Made by a program: the position numbers and the translations under genes. From contig CADAES010000018.1 of NCBI GenBank assembly GCA_902786975.1, positions 1-51,401 on the forward strand: a DNA stretch of 51,401 nt. The letters run 5' to 3'. Below the pieces are notes generated by a model. The model was not told the DNA's origin. It saw only the letters and a program-made list of their open reading frames with translations, and searched no databases. Positions 16,544 to 24,184 of the stretch are shown in pieces. Position 1 is the first letter of the stretch. Every line of letters starts with the position of its first letter. Source of the DNA: an uncultured Ruminococcus sp. GTDB lineage: Bacteria; Bacillota; Clostridia; Oscillospirales; Ruminococcaceae.

Positions 16544-17560
16544 ATGGATTATCAAAACGAAAAAGAATTGCTTGACGAGGTATATGACATCGGTGAAAAG
16601 CTCTATGCGGGCATGTGCTCAAAGCCGACCGAGGAAGGTCACCAGGAGGCTTTCACGCTGCTGACCGATCTTGGCAGAACGCTCGTAGGCGCTGACAGAG
16701 CGAGCTTCTGGAAGTGGGATAAGGAGAACCACGAGCTTTGGACTACCTCTGCGACCAAGGTAAACAGGATAGTTATACCCGAAGATGCAGGTCTTGTTGG
16801 AAAGGCTCTCAAAGAAAAGAGAGTTATCGTCACCAACAATCCTTACAGCGATCCCGATTTCAACTCGGATATAGACAAGCAGACAGGCTACATCACCTTC
16901 TCTGTACTTGTTATGCCGGTTGCGGATATCAACGGCGATTATATCGGCGCATTCCAGATCATAAACAAAATGGGTGAGAACGGCTTTGACGAGGTAGAGG
17001 ACGTTAAGAAGCTGTCGCTTGCGGCATTTATCTGCGGCGTTACTCTTGAGTCGGAGACTTTCTTTGAGGATTCACAGATAGACACCCTCACAGGTCTTAA
17101 AAACCGCAAGGGACTTTATCACGACTTTATGCACAAGTATTCGGAGTATCTCGATCCGAATATGAGAAGCCCGTTCAGCATATTCATCTGCGACCTTGAC
17201 AGATACAAGAAGATAAACGACAACTACGGTCACAAGGCAGGCGACGCTATCCTTCAGAACGTTGCAGGTATCCTTGCACAGCATTGCCGTGATAACGACA
17301 GTGTTTACCGCTGGGGCGGAGACGAGTTCGTTATGGTAATGCCTGCGACCGACCTTGAGGAGTGCAAGAAGATTGCTGATGAAATAAGGCTCGATGTCAA
17401 GGACAGCTCAGTTACAGTAAGCGTTCTTCCTATCAAGGTAACGATGAGCATAGGCTGCTGCCTGTACGACCGTTCCAAGACGATAGAGGAAAACATCAAC
17501 GTAGCTGACGACAATCTGTTCACCGCAAAGGACAGCGGAAGGAACAAGGTGTTCGGCTGA
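16544..17560 (+). CDS. GAF-GGDEF diguanylate cyclase
   Basis: The protein has 338 residues with AGGAGG before the start. Residues about 15-165 form a GAF sensor domain (ADRASFWKWD, GLVGKALKEKR, GAFQIINKMG). Residues about 175-338 form a GGDEF domain, from DTLTGLKNRKGL to the active site RWGGDEF. An inhibitory-site RxxD (RDND) lies at the usual distance before GGDEF, so product inhibition is expected. No membrane segment is seen, so it should be a cytoplasmic enzyme making c-di-GMP from GTP under control of a ligand or redox signal bound by GAF. It is followed by a strong bidirectional terminator shared with the convergent ANTAR gene. Confidence 0.93.
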   Translation: MDYQNEKELLDEVYDIGEKLYAGMCSKPTEEGHQEAFTLLTDLGRTLVGADRASFWKWDKENHELWTTSATKVNRIVIPEDAGLVGKALKEKRVIVTNNPYSDPDFNSDIDKQTGYITFSVLVMPVADINGDYIGAFQIINKMGENGFDEVEDVKKLSLAAFICGVTLESETFFEDSQIDTLTGLKNRKGLYHDFMHKYSEYLDPNMRSPFSIFICDLDRYKKINDNYGHKAGDAILQNVAGILAQHCRDNDSVYRWGGDEFVMVMPATDLEECKKIADEIRLDVKDSSVTVSVLPIKVTMSIGCCLYDRSKTIEENINVADDNLFTAKDSGRNKVFG

Positions 17561-17597
17561 TAAAGCTGCGCATTTCCCAAACGATATGATATGAACA

Positions 17598-17655
17598 GAC
17601 CCCTCAGAGCAGACACGAAAAGGTGTGAAAGCTCTGAGGGGTCATTTTGTTTTTT
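17598..17655. terminator. Bidirectional terminator between GGDEF and ANTAR genes
   Basis: A perfect 13-bp stem, GACCCCTCAGAGC / GCTCTGAGGGGTC (17598-17643), with a T-rich tail on the plus strand and an A-rich stretch inside the loop. It serves two convergent genes. Confidence 0.85.
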
Positions 17656-17663
17656 GGGGAAGG

Positions 17664-18260
17664 TTATGCTGTCCCGTTATCGCTCAGATCGATTATCTGC
17701 GTTGCTGCGGCGGATTTGGTGATGCAGCTGTCCATTGCGAGCTTTTCGATAGCCTTATGTGCCTGCTCCTCTGTCATTCCCTTTTGCGTTATTAGCAGCC
17801 ACTTTGCCCGGTTCACAAGACGTATCTCCTGCATCTTATCCTCAAGCGACACAGACCTTTTCTCCAGCTTTCTGAGCCTTTCCCTTGTGCTTTCCAGCCA
17901 GTCGAACGCCTGCGATACCATTTGCCTGGGCGACGGCTTTGGCAGTGTGAACACTCCATAAGGGCACACCCTATCGAACACGTCGGAATAATACTCGCCT
18001 TTGACCAGCAGCAGGACTGCGCTTGCCATTCCCGCACTGCGGTCTATCGCAAGGCTAATGCCGTCGTCATCGGGCAGCGGGACGTTGATGATTATTATAT
18101 CGTAGCTTTTGTCCAGCAGCCGTCTTTTTGCAGCATTCACGGTCGTTTCGAGCTCGCTGTCGTATTTGCGTCCGTCGTTCATCAGCTCGTTCAGAGCCTG
18201 ATTGAATTTGGGCTGCGACGAGACGGTAAGCACACTGTATCTTCGTTCTTTCAGCTGCAA
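17664..18260 (-). CDS. ANTAR-domain RNA-binding antiterminator with a degenerate receiver
   Basis: The protein has 198 residues. AAAGGGG lies eight bases before the TTG at 18260; the longer frame from 18278 overlaps that site. Residues about 1-115 have the receiver layout, but the phospho-acceptor Asp is replaced by Asn (DIIIINVPLPDDDG), so normal phosphorylation is not expected. A coiled-coil region (about 120-145) leads into an ANTAR domain (about 140-190: VNRAKWLLITQKGMTEEQAH, then AMDSCITKSAAA). ANTAR proteins bind paired hexaloop RNA hairpins and prevent termination. Such hairpins with terminators occur at the heads of both nitrogen transcripts here (25427-25471 and 25617-25757), so these are its likely targets. 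This is the last gene of the glutamate-synthase operon. Confidence 0.9.
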   Translation of the reverse strand: MQLKERRYSVLTVSSQPKFNQALNELMNDGRKYDSELETTVNAAKRRLLDKSYDIIIINVPLPDDDGISLAIDRSAGMASAVLLLVKGEYYSDVFDRVCPYGVFTLPKPSPRQMVSQAFDWLESTRERLRKLEKRSVSLEDKMQEIRLVNRAKWLLITQKGMTEEQAHKAIEKLAMDSCITKSAAATQIIDLSDNGTA

Positions 18261-18305
18261 GGCGGTCACCCCTTTCAAAAGTAAGATATAGGTGCAAGCA
18301 GGAGG

Positions 18306-18767
18306 TCACAGCTCCTTTGCATAGCACACAGCGCCCTTGAGCGAATCATAGGGCGGATAGTTCGGGATAAGTATATAGCCACGTTTTTCGTACATTTTAA
18401 CGGCTTCGGTCATCTGCGGTCTTGTCTGGAGTATGAGCCTTTCAAAGCCCTGCTCCCTTGCGGTGTGTTCAACCATACTCATAAGCTCTGATGCGATATG
18501 CCTGCCCCGGTATTCGGGCTGCACCCAGACACGCTTTATCTCGGTGCTTGTCTCATCGTATTTTTTCAAGCCCGCACACGCCACGGCTTTCTGCCCGTCA
18601 TAAGCAATTATCACATCGGGTATCATCGCCGAAGCGTTGAAAGGCACAAAGCCCTTTCGGTTTTTCTCGCCGCCGACAAGGCTGCTGTAAAACTCCTCGG
18701 TCAACCGGTAGAACTCCGCAAAATCCTTATTCGTTCCGTCGGTGCGGATATAGCGTATCCCGTCCAA
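18306..18767 (-). CDS. GNAT-family N-acetyltransferase
   Basis: The protein has 153 residues. AGGAGG, which overlaps the end of glnA, is eight bases before the TTG at 18767; the in-frame GTG at 18776 is too close. The acetyl-CoA loop is PEYRGRHIASEL (the Q/RxxGxG/A pattern), preceded by the strand IKRVWV and followed by LILQTRPQMTEAVKMYEKRG, the usual end of the fold. The substrate is unknown. Its place between glutamine synthetase and the ANTAR regulator in one operon hints at a nitrogen-related substrate or at protein acetylation, but nothing in the sequence shows it. Confidence 0.85.
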   Translation of the reverse strand: MDGIRYIRTDGTNKDFAEFYRLTEEFYSSLVGGEKNRKGFVPFNASAMIPDVIIAYDGQKAVACAGLKKYDETSTEIKRVWVQPEYRGRHIASELMSMVEHTAREQGFERLILQTRPQMTEAVKMYEKRGYILIPNYPPYDSLKGAVCYAKEL

Positions 18768-18779
18768 GCCAGACACCTC

Positions 18780-19988
18780 CTATTTGCAATAGATGTCGAT
18801 GAGCCTTTGCGGCAGATGCTGCTTGACAAACTCACTTTCGAGCGCAAGCTGCTTTGCCTGCGAAAGCTTGTCGGGCAGGGTCTGGAAATCCTTAGTCACG
18901 CTCTCGTCGGCTTTGAACAGGTCAAAGTCGGCAACAGGCGGAAGGTAGAGCTTGTTGTTTATGCCGTAAAGTCCTGCGTATATAAGCAGAGTAAATGCAA
19001 GGTACGGATTTGCCGTGGGGTCTGCGCTTCGCAGCTCGGCACGGCGGTACTCACCCTTGGCCGCAGGTATCCTGACCAGCTGGGAACGGTTCTCACCCGA
19101 CCAGGAGATAAATCTGGGGGCTTTGAACTTTCCGAGCCTTGCATACGAATCGTCACAGGGGTCAAGAAACACGCTTATACCTCTTATCTGCTGCATAATG
19201 CCCGCAATTACCGAGGGGAGGATAGTGTGGTGTCTGTCGCTGTTGACGGATATATTGATGTGGAATGCGTTGCCCGGCTTGTCCTTCAGAGGCTTTGGCG
19301 AAAAGTCCGCATAAAGCCCGTTGGAATGTGCGACAGTCTTTACGACCGTTTTGTAGGACATCGAATTGTCCGCAGCGGCAAGCGGGTCTGCATAGTGGAA
19401 ATCTATCTTGTTCTGTCCCGGGCCCTCCTCGTGGTGGGAGCTTTCGGGGGTGATGCCCATCTGCTCGAGGTGCAGGCATATCTGCCTTCTGATGTTCTCG
19501 CCCTTGTCCTCGGGGGCGATATCCATATAGCCGGCGTTGTCATAGGGTATCGTTGTGGGGTTATCGTTCTCGTCGAGCTTGAAAAGGTAAAACTCCAGAG
19601 CCGAGCCGAACGAGAACTCTATGCCCTGTTTTTTTGCATCCTCGACAGCTTTTACGAGCAGACTTCTTGTGTCGCACTCAAAAGCCTGTCCGTCAGGCTT
19701 TTTTATCGAGCAGAACATTCTGACGACACGCCCGTGGTCGGGGCGCCACGGCAGGACCGAGAGCGTATCGGGGTCGGGGAAAAGCATAAGGTCGCTTCGT
19801 GCCTCGTTGCCGAAGCCACGAACGGCGGACGCATCAAATCCTATTCCCTGCTCAAAAGCTCTTCCAAGCTCCGACGGCATTATAGAGATATTCTTCTGTT
19901 TGCCGTACACATCGCAGAATGCAAGTCTTATGAACTTTACGTCTTCCTCTGCGGTATACTGCATTATTTCCTGCGGTGTATATTTCAT
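18780..19988 (-). CDS. glnA: Glutamine synthetase, type I-like
   Basis: The protein has 402 residues, somewhat shorter than the usual 440-470. GGAGG lies seven bases before the ATG. The N-terminal beta-grasp (EDVKFIRLAFCDVYGKQKNI) and the catalytic domain are present, with HHEEGPGQNKIDFHY, NAFHINISV and RAELRSADPTANPYLAF. Two metal-region positions depart from the standard pattern: the GPEPEF segment reads GSALEF, so the first Glu is Ala, and the HxH of the MHxHQS block reads HIN. This may be a divergent or regulatory glutamine synthetase, or an enzyme for another amine. It lies in the operon with glutamate synthase, downstream of the heptamer repeat. The genome also carries GSIII at 25794. 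Confidence 0.88.
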   Translation of the reverse strand: MKYTPQEIMQYTAEEDVKFIRLAFCDVYGKQKNISIMPSELGRAFEQGIGFDASAVRGFGNEARSDLMLFPDPDTLSVLPWRPDHGRVVRMFCSIKKPDGQAFECDTRSLLVKAVEDAKKQGIEFSFGSALEFYLFKLDENDNPTTIPYDNAGYMDIAPEDKGENIRRQICLHLEQMGITPESSHHEEGPGQNKIDFHYADPLAAADNSMSYKTVVKTVAHSNGLYADFSPKPLKDKPGNAFHINISVNSDRHHTILPSVIAGIMQQIRGISVFLDPCDDSYARLGKFKAPRFISWSGENRSQLVRIPAAKGEYRRAELRSADPTANPYLAFTLLIYAGLYGINNKLYLPPVADFDLFKADESVTKDFQTLPDKLSQAKQLALESEFVKQHLPQRLIDIYCK

Positions 19989-20058
19989 ATCTGTCCTCCG
20001 GTAAAGATGCTCCGGCTTTTGCCTTTTGCATCCTGAATCTCGAATCTTTATTCCTGTC

Positions 20059-20272
20059 TCTTGCCTCTTGCTTCTTGCCTCTTACTTCTGCCTCTTGCTT
20101 CTTGCCTCTTACTTCTGCCTCTTGCTTCTTGCCTCTTGCTTCTTGCCTCTTACTTCTGCCTCTTGCTTCTTGCCTCTTGTTTCTGCCTCTTGCTTCTTGC
20201 CTCTTGCTTCTTGCCTCTTACTTCTGCCTCTTGCTTCTTGCCTCTTGTTTCTGCCTCTTGCTTCTTGCCTCT
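20059..20272 (-). repeat. Heptamer minisatellite between two genes of the operon
   Basis: About 214 bp built from the seven-base words CTTGCCT, CTTGCTT, CTTACTT and CTTGTTT, with periodic six-base CTGCCT units (plus strand); in the transcript this is purine-rich, of the AAGCAAGAGGCAAG type. It starts at the stop codon of the GXGXG gene (20271-20273) and ends shortly before the glnA leader. It contains no stop codons in several plus-strand frames, which creates artificial open frames. Confidence 0.95.
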
Positions 20273-20990
20273 AGTTGGGTACATACATCTGTCTGTACGG
20301 GTTGTTGCTGTCGGGCATCGCAACGGTGAACGGAGACCTCATAAGCTCGTCAAGGTCACAGTCAAAGTATGTGCAGAAATGCCTCAGATAGTGCTCTATC
20401 TCCGCAAGCTCCTTCTTGTCGGCTCTGTGAGTGTGGACCTGACCGGGGAACTTTATATCCTTGCAGTCGCTTCTGAGGAACATCTTTCCGCCGTGCATTC
20501 CCGTTGAGGGGAAATTGCCCACGATAGGTCTGTCGTTATCCACAAGCCCGAGCACGATTATCGTACCGCCTGCCTGATACTCGCCGAGAAAGCTTCCTGC
20601 CTTTCCGCCGATGACAAGTGCGGGCTGTTTTTCCTTATATGCTTTCATATGTATACCTGCACGGTAGCCTGCGTTGCCCTTTACGTAGATATGTCCGCCT
20701 CTCATCGCATAGCCTACGGCGTCGCCGACGTTTCCGTGGATAATAATAGTTCCGTCGTTCATCGTATCGCCGACTGCATCCTGTGCGTTGCCCATGACCT
20801 CTATCTTTGCGCCGTTGAGGTAAGCACCCATCGCATTTCCGGGGATACCGCTGACGGTGACTGTCTTGTCCGAAATGCCTGCTGCGAGAAATCTCTGTCC
20901 GAGGCAGTTGGTGATAGTACAGTTGCCTCTGCTCTGGCGGAGCGCTTCGTTAAGGTCCATAAAGTCAAGACCTGTTGCATTGATATTCAT
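20271..20990 (-). CDS. Glutamate synthase GXGXG-domain subunit
   Basis: The protein has 239 residues. GGAGG is nine bases before the ATG, which overlaps the TAA of the upstream gene (TAATG), so translation is coupled. The body is the right-handed beta-helix of the glutamate synthase alpha-subunit C-terminus, with repeated G-x-x-G-x-G steps such as GNAMGAY, GNAQDAVGD, GNVGDAVGYAMRGG and GNAGYRAG. In the large GltB of most bacteria this domain is fused to the others; here it is a separate gene, as in archaeal-type enzymes. It probably forms the structural bridge between the amidotransferase and FMN subunits encoded upstream. Confidence 0.92.
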   Translation of the reverse strand: MNINATGLDFMDLNEALRQSRGNCTITNCLGQRFLAAGISDKTVTVSGIPGNAMGAYLNGAKIEVMGNAQDAVGDTMNDGTIIIHGNVGDAVGYAMRGGHIYVKGNAGYRAGIHMKAYKEKQPALVIGGKAGSFLGEYQAGGTIIVLGLVDNDRPIVGNFPSTGMHGGKMFLRSDCKDIKFPGQVHTHRADKKELAEIEHYLRHFCTYFDCDLDELMRSPFTVAMPDSNNPYRQMYVPN

Positions 20991-22228
20991 TATACCACAC
21001 CTCCAAGCATTTTTCTACGGTTTTCGGGCAAAAACATCGCCAATGTAGCATCTTTTTTCAATTTGTCAACATCTACGTAACACAGGTCCGTCTTTTCACG
21101 TATAATTCTCGTGTAAATTCCTGCTCCTGTGACATCGCCGATGATGATATAGCCTGCAAGGCGGTCATCTTTTATGTACAGCCGTTTAATTCCGCCGCAG
21201 CTTCTTTGCTCGTATATCTCTCCCTCGCCGTCGGACGGACACACTCCTGCGCTTGCACAGTGCAGACCGAAAAATCCGATAGAGTTCATCGGTATCGCAT
21301 CGGTCATGCTCTTTTCGCCGCCGGCCATATTTACGCCTGCACAGAAGCCCTGCATATAAGCATTTGGCAGGATAGCGAGCACTCTGTTCGTTCCCGTTGA
21401 GCTGTCAAAGCCTTGTGCGCAGTCACCTGCGGCATAGATGCCATCAACGCTCGTTTTCATCTTCGTATCTATCACGATGCCTCTGTCTGTCTCACAGCCT
21501 GCGTCCTTTGCGAGCTGAATGTCCGCACGCACGCCGACAGCAAGCACGAGGATATCAAAATCCACTGTCTTTTTGCTTTTCATTACGGCCTTGTTCTTAT
21601 CAAACTTCACCACGCTGTCCGAAAGCAGGAAGGTGATGCCGTGCTTTTCAAGATGCTTTTGCATAACCGCTGCGCACTCGCTGTCAAGAATACTTGACAG
21701 CACTCTGTCCGCAAGGTCGCACACCGTTACGGAGCCTACCCTTTCGAGTATACCCTCTGCGCATTTCAGACCTATAAGGCCTGCGCCGACGATGAGCACA
21801 CGGCTGTTCTTTTTAAGCTTCTTTTCGAGAGCGAGGCTGTCGTCCAGCGTCATAAAGGTAAACTTGTCCTTCACGCTGTCCAGTCCATCCATAGGCGGAA
21901 CGAACGGTGACGAGCCTGCTGCGATGCAAAGCTTTTCGTATTTCTCCTTTGATCTGCCGAAGGTCACCTCGGCTCTTTTTGCATCTATGCTTTCAGCCTT
22001 TTCGTAGACGGCACGGACTCCGTTTTGCTTATAAAAGTCACCGCTGCGGTAATTCATTTTTTCGACCGTTGTTTTCCCCTCGAGATAATAGGAGATCAGC
22101 GGTCTTGAATAAACAGGGTGCTTTTCAGCCGAAAAAACTGTTATCTCTCCGTCCTTATCGACACTTCGGATACCTTCGATGCAGCCGGCTGCTGCAACGC
22201 CGTTGCCGATGATAACATACTTGCTCAT
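20990..22228 (-). CDS. NAD(P)H / FAD oxidoreductase, probable electron-input subunit of glutamate synthase
   Basis: The protein has 412 residues. The start is the ATG at 22228, six bases after AGGG; an in-frame TTG at 22234 is less likely. Two dinucleotide folds are visible: VIIGNGVAAAGCIEGIR for FAD and VLIVGAGLIGLKCAEGI for NAD(P)H. The FAD-closing block is GIYAAGDCAQG. It belongs to the pyridine-nucleotide-disulfide class resembling rubredoxin reductase or NirB N-termini, without a redox CxxC. With the polyferredoxin gene ending four bases upstream and glutamate-synthase genes on both sides, it most likely takes electrons from NAD(P)H and passes them through the ferredoxin to the FMN subunit. 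It replaces the usual GltD. Confidence 0.88.
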   Translation of the reverse strand: MSKYVIIGNGVAAAGCIEGIRSVDKDGEITVFSAEKHPVYSRPLISYYLEGKTTVEKMNYRSGDFYKQNGVRAVYEKAESIDAKRAEVTFGRSKEKYEKLCIAAGSSPFVPPMDGLDSVKDKFTFMTLDDSLALEKKLKKNSRVLIVGAGLIGLKCAEGILERVGSVTVCDLADRVLSSILDSECAAVMQKHLEKHGITFLLSDSVVKFDKNKAVMKSKKTVDFDILVLAVGVRADIQLAKDAGCETDRGIVIDTKMKTSVDGIYAAGDCAQGFDSSTGTNRVLAILPNAYMQGFCAGVNMAGGEKSMTDAIPMNSIGFFGLHCASAGVCPSDGEGEIYEQRSCGGIKRLYIKDDRLAGYIIIGDVTGAGIYTRIIREKTDLCYVDVDKLKKDATLAMFLPENRRKMLGGVV

Positions 22229-22230
22229 TT

Positions 22231-22665
22231 TCAACCCTGCCTTTCCTCATAAACTATCGCATTGTTCGGACAGCCCTTTACGCACGCCGGCTCGCCGCAG
22301 CTGTTTTCAAGACACAGCTCGCATTTGTTCGCAGCGCCGTCCGGGCCCGGTCTTACAGCACCGTAGGGGCACACGAGCACGCAGGTCAGACAGCCAACGC
22401 ACTTTGTCTTGTCTATCTTTACGACACCGTCGAGCTTGCTTATCGCACCCGCTATGCAGCTTTTTACGCAAAGCGGGTCAGTGCAGTGGCGGCAGGATAC
22501 CGCATAGGTGATGTCGCCGGACTGCTCGATGTGTACACGGGGAAATATCTTTTTATTCTTCAGAGCCTTTACCATATCCGTTTCGCCCGAATTTGCAAAG
22601 GCACAGTTATACTCGCAAAGGTGACAGCCAAGACACCATTTTTCATTTACATATACACGTTTCAT
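22231..22665 (-). CDS. Polyferredoxin with four [4Fe-4S] motifs
   Basis: The protein has 144 residues from the ATG at 22665, which has AGGAGG nine bases upstream; a longer frame to 22704 overlaps the preceding gene and lacks a ribosome site. Sixteen cysteines form four clusters: CLGCHLCEYNC, CRHCTDPLCVKSC, CVGCLTCVLVC and CELCLENSCGEPACVKGC. The arrangement is that of iron-sulphur electron-transfer subunits such as HycB or DmsB. It lies between the FMN subunit and the FAD oxidoreductase genes, so it probably carries electrons within the glutamate synthase complex. Confidence 0.9.
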   Translation of the reverse strand: MKRVYVNEKWCLGCHLCEYNCAFANSGETDMVKALKNKKIFPRVHIEQSGDITYAVSCRHCTDPLCVKSCIAGAISKLDGVVKIDKTKCVGCLTCVLVCPYGAVRPGPDGAANKCELCLENSCGEPACVKGCPNNAIVYEERQG

Positions 22666-22678
22666 TATGCTGTCCCTC

Positions 22679-24184
22679 CTATTCTCCTGCGTGGGAGATA
22701 CCAAGTATCTCGAGCTCTTTATCCGTAAGGCCTACGCCTCTGAGCATAAGCCTGTTGCCTCGCAGACATTCGATCGAGTTTATTCCCATGGCGCCCATAA
22801 GCTCCTTTATCTCGTGTCTCCAGGCGTTCATAAGATTTACGAGCCTGCGGCTTCCGATATCGGGGTTGAGCCTCTTAACAAGGTCCGGTCTTTGTGTTGC
22901 TATGCCCCAGTTGCACTTGCCGCTCTGACAGGTCCGGCAGAGGTGACAGCCAAGTGCGAGCAGCGCTGCGGTCGCAATATAGACTGCATCTGCTCCGAGT
23001 GCCACAGCCTTTACGACGTCTGCTGCCGAGCGAACGCTTCCGCCGACAACGAGCGATACATTGTTTCTGATGCCCTCGTCACGCAAGCGCTGGTCAACAG
23101 ATGCCAGCGCAAGCTCTATCGGGATACCCACGTTGTCCCTTATCCTTGTCGGTGCTGCGCCCGTTCCGCCACGGAAACCGTCGATAGCGATGATGTCCGC
23201 ACCGCTTCTTGCGATACCGCTTGCGATAGCTGCTATGTTATGTACAGCTGCGACCTTGACGATTATCGGCTTTTTATAGTCTGTCGCTTCCTTGAGCGAA
23301 TATACGAGCTGGCGAAGGTCCTCGATAGAATAGATATCGTGGTGAGGTGCGGGCGAGATAGCGTCCGAGCCTTCGGGTATCATTCTTGTACGGGAGATAT
23401 CGCCCACTATCTTTGTACCGGGAAGATGTCCGCCGATACCGGGCTTTGCGCCCTGACCCATTTTTATCTCGACAGCTGCTGCGGCTTCGAGGTAGTCCTT
23501 GTGAACGCCGAAACGTCCCGACGCTACCTGAACGACCGTGTTCTCGCCGTAGCAGTAAAAGTCCTCGTGCAGACCGCCTTCACCCGTGTTGTAGCAGATA
23601 CCCAGCTCTGTTGCTGCCCTTGCGAGCGAAGCGTGAGCGTTGTAGCTGATAGAGCCGTAGCTCATTGCGGAGAACATCACAGGCATCGAAAGCTCGACCT
23701 GCGGAGGCATCTGTGTTATAAGCTCACCGCTTGCACGGCGAAGCACCTTATCAGGCTTCTTGCCGAGGAACACCTTTGTTTCCATAGGCTCTCTCAGCGG
23801 GTCGATAGGCGGGTTTGTTACCTGTGAAGCATTGATGAGTATCCTGTCCCAGTAAACGGGCAGAGGCTTGGGATTTCCCATTGACGAGAGCAGTACTCCG
23901 CCGCTGTTTGCCTGCTTGTATATCTCTTTTATCGTCTGATCCGACCAGTTTGCATTCTCACGCAGGCGGCAGTCGCTCTTTACTATTTTAAGTGCGTGGG
24001 TCGGACACAGAGAAACACATCTCTGACAGTTTACGCACTTTGTTTCGTCCGAAAGCATTACTCCGAGGTCGGTATCAAAGCGGTGCACCTCGTTTGCACA
24101 CTGCCTTTCGCACACACGGCAGGCAACGCAGCGGTCGTTGTTCCTGACCACTTCATATTCGGGATATATAAATTGATCTATCAT
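22679..24184 (-). CDS. Glutamate synthase FMN-binding (catalytic) subunit with N-terminal ferredoxin domain
   Basis: The protein has 501 residues. AGGAGGG precedes the ATG, which overlaps the stop of the previous gene (TGATG). Residues about 15-70 carry two [4Fe-4S] motifs (CVACRVCERQC and CVNCQRCVSLC). The rest is the TIM-barrel FMN domain of glutamate synthase: MSYGSISYNAHASLA, NTGEGG, KPGIGGHLPG, IIAIDGFRGGTGAAP and the phosphate site VVGGSVRSAADVVKA. A late cysteine group, CHLCRTCQSGKC, matches the 3Fe-4S-type site. It makes glutamate from 2-oxoglutarate and the ammonia delivered by the amidotransferase subunit. This is the archaeal-type split form. Confidence 0.94.
   Translation of the reverse strand: MIDQFIYPEYEVVRNNDRCVACRVCERQCANEVHRFDTDLGVMLSDETKCVNCQRCVSLCPTHALKIVKSDCRLRENANWSDQTIKEIYKQANSGGVLLSSMGNPKPLPVYWDRILINASQVTNPPIDPLREPMETKVFLGKKPDKVLRRASGELITQMPPQVELSMPVMFSAMSYGSISYNAHASLARAATELGICYNTGEGGLHEDFYCYGENTVVQVASGRFGVHKDYLEAAAAVEIKMGQGAKPGIGGHLPGTKIVGDISRTRMIPEGSDAISPAPHHDIYSIEDLRQLVYSLKEATDYKKPIIVKVAAVHNIAAIASGIARSGADIIAIDGFRGGTGAAPTRIRDNVGIPIELALASVDQRLRDEGIRNNVSLVVGGSVRSAADVVKAVALGADAVYIATAALLALGCHLCRTCQSGKCNWGIATQRPDLVKRLNPDIGSRRLVNLMNAWRHEIKELMGAMGINSIECLRGNRLMLRGVGLTDKELEILGISHAGE

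Noticed and set aside
18498-20036. Plus-strand frame of 512 codons
   Set aside because: It lies opposite the glnA gene, whose protein is clearly recognisable; the frame has no ribosome site or family match and is a codon-bias shadow.
19976-20507. Several overlapping plus-strand frames rich in Leu, Pro, Ala and Ser
   Set aside because: They arise because the CTTGCCT-type heptamer array has no stop codons on the plus strand; they are low-complexity artefacts.
22667-23827. Plus-strand frame of 386 codons
   Set aside because: Antisense to the FMN subunit of glutamate synthase, with no recognisable protein features.
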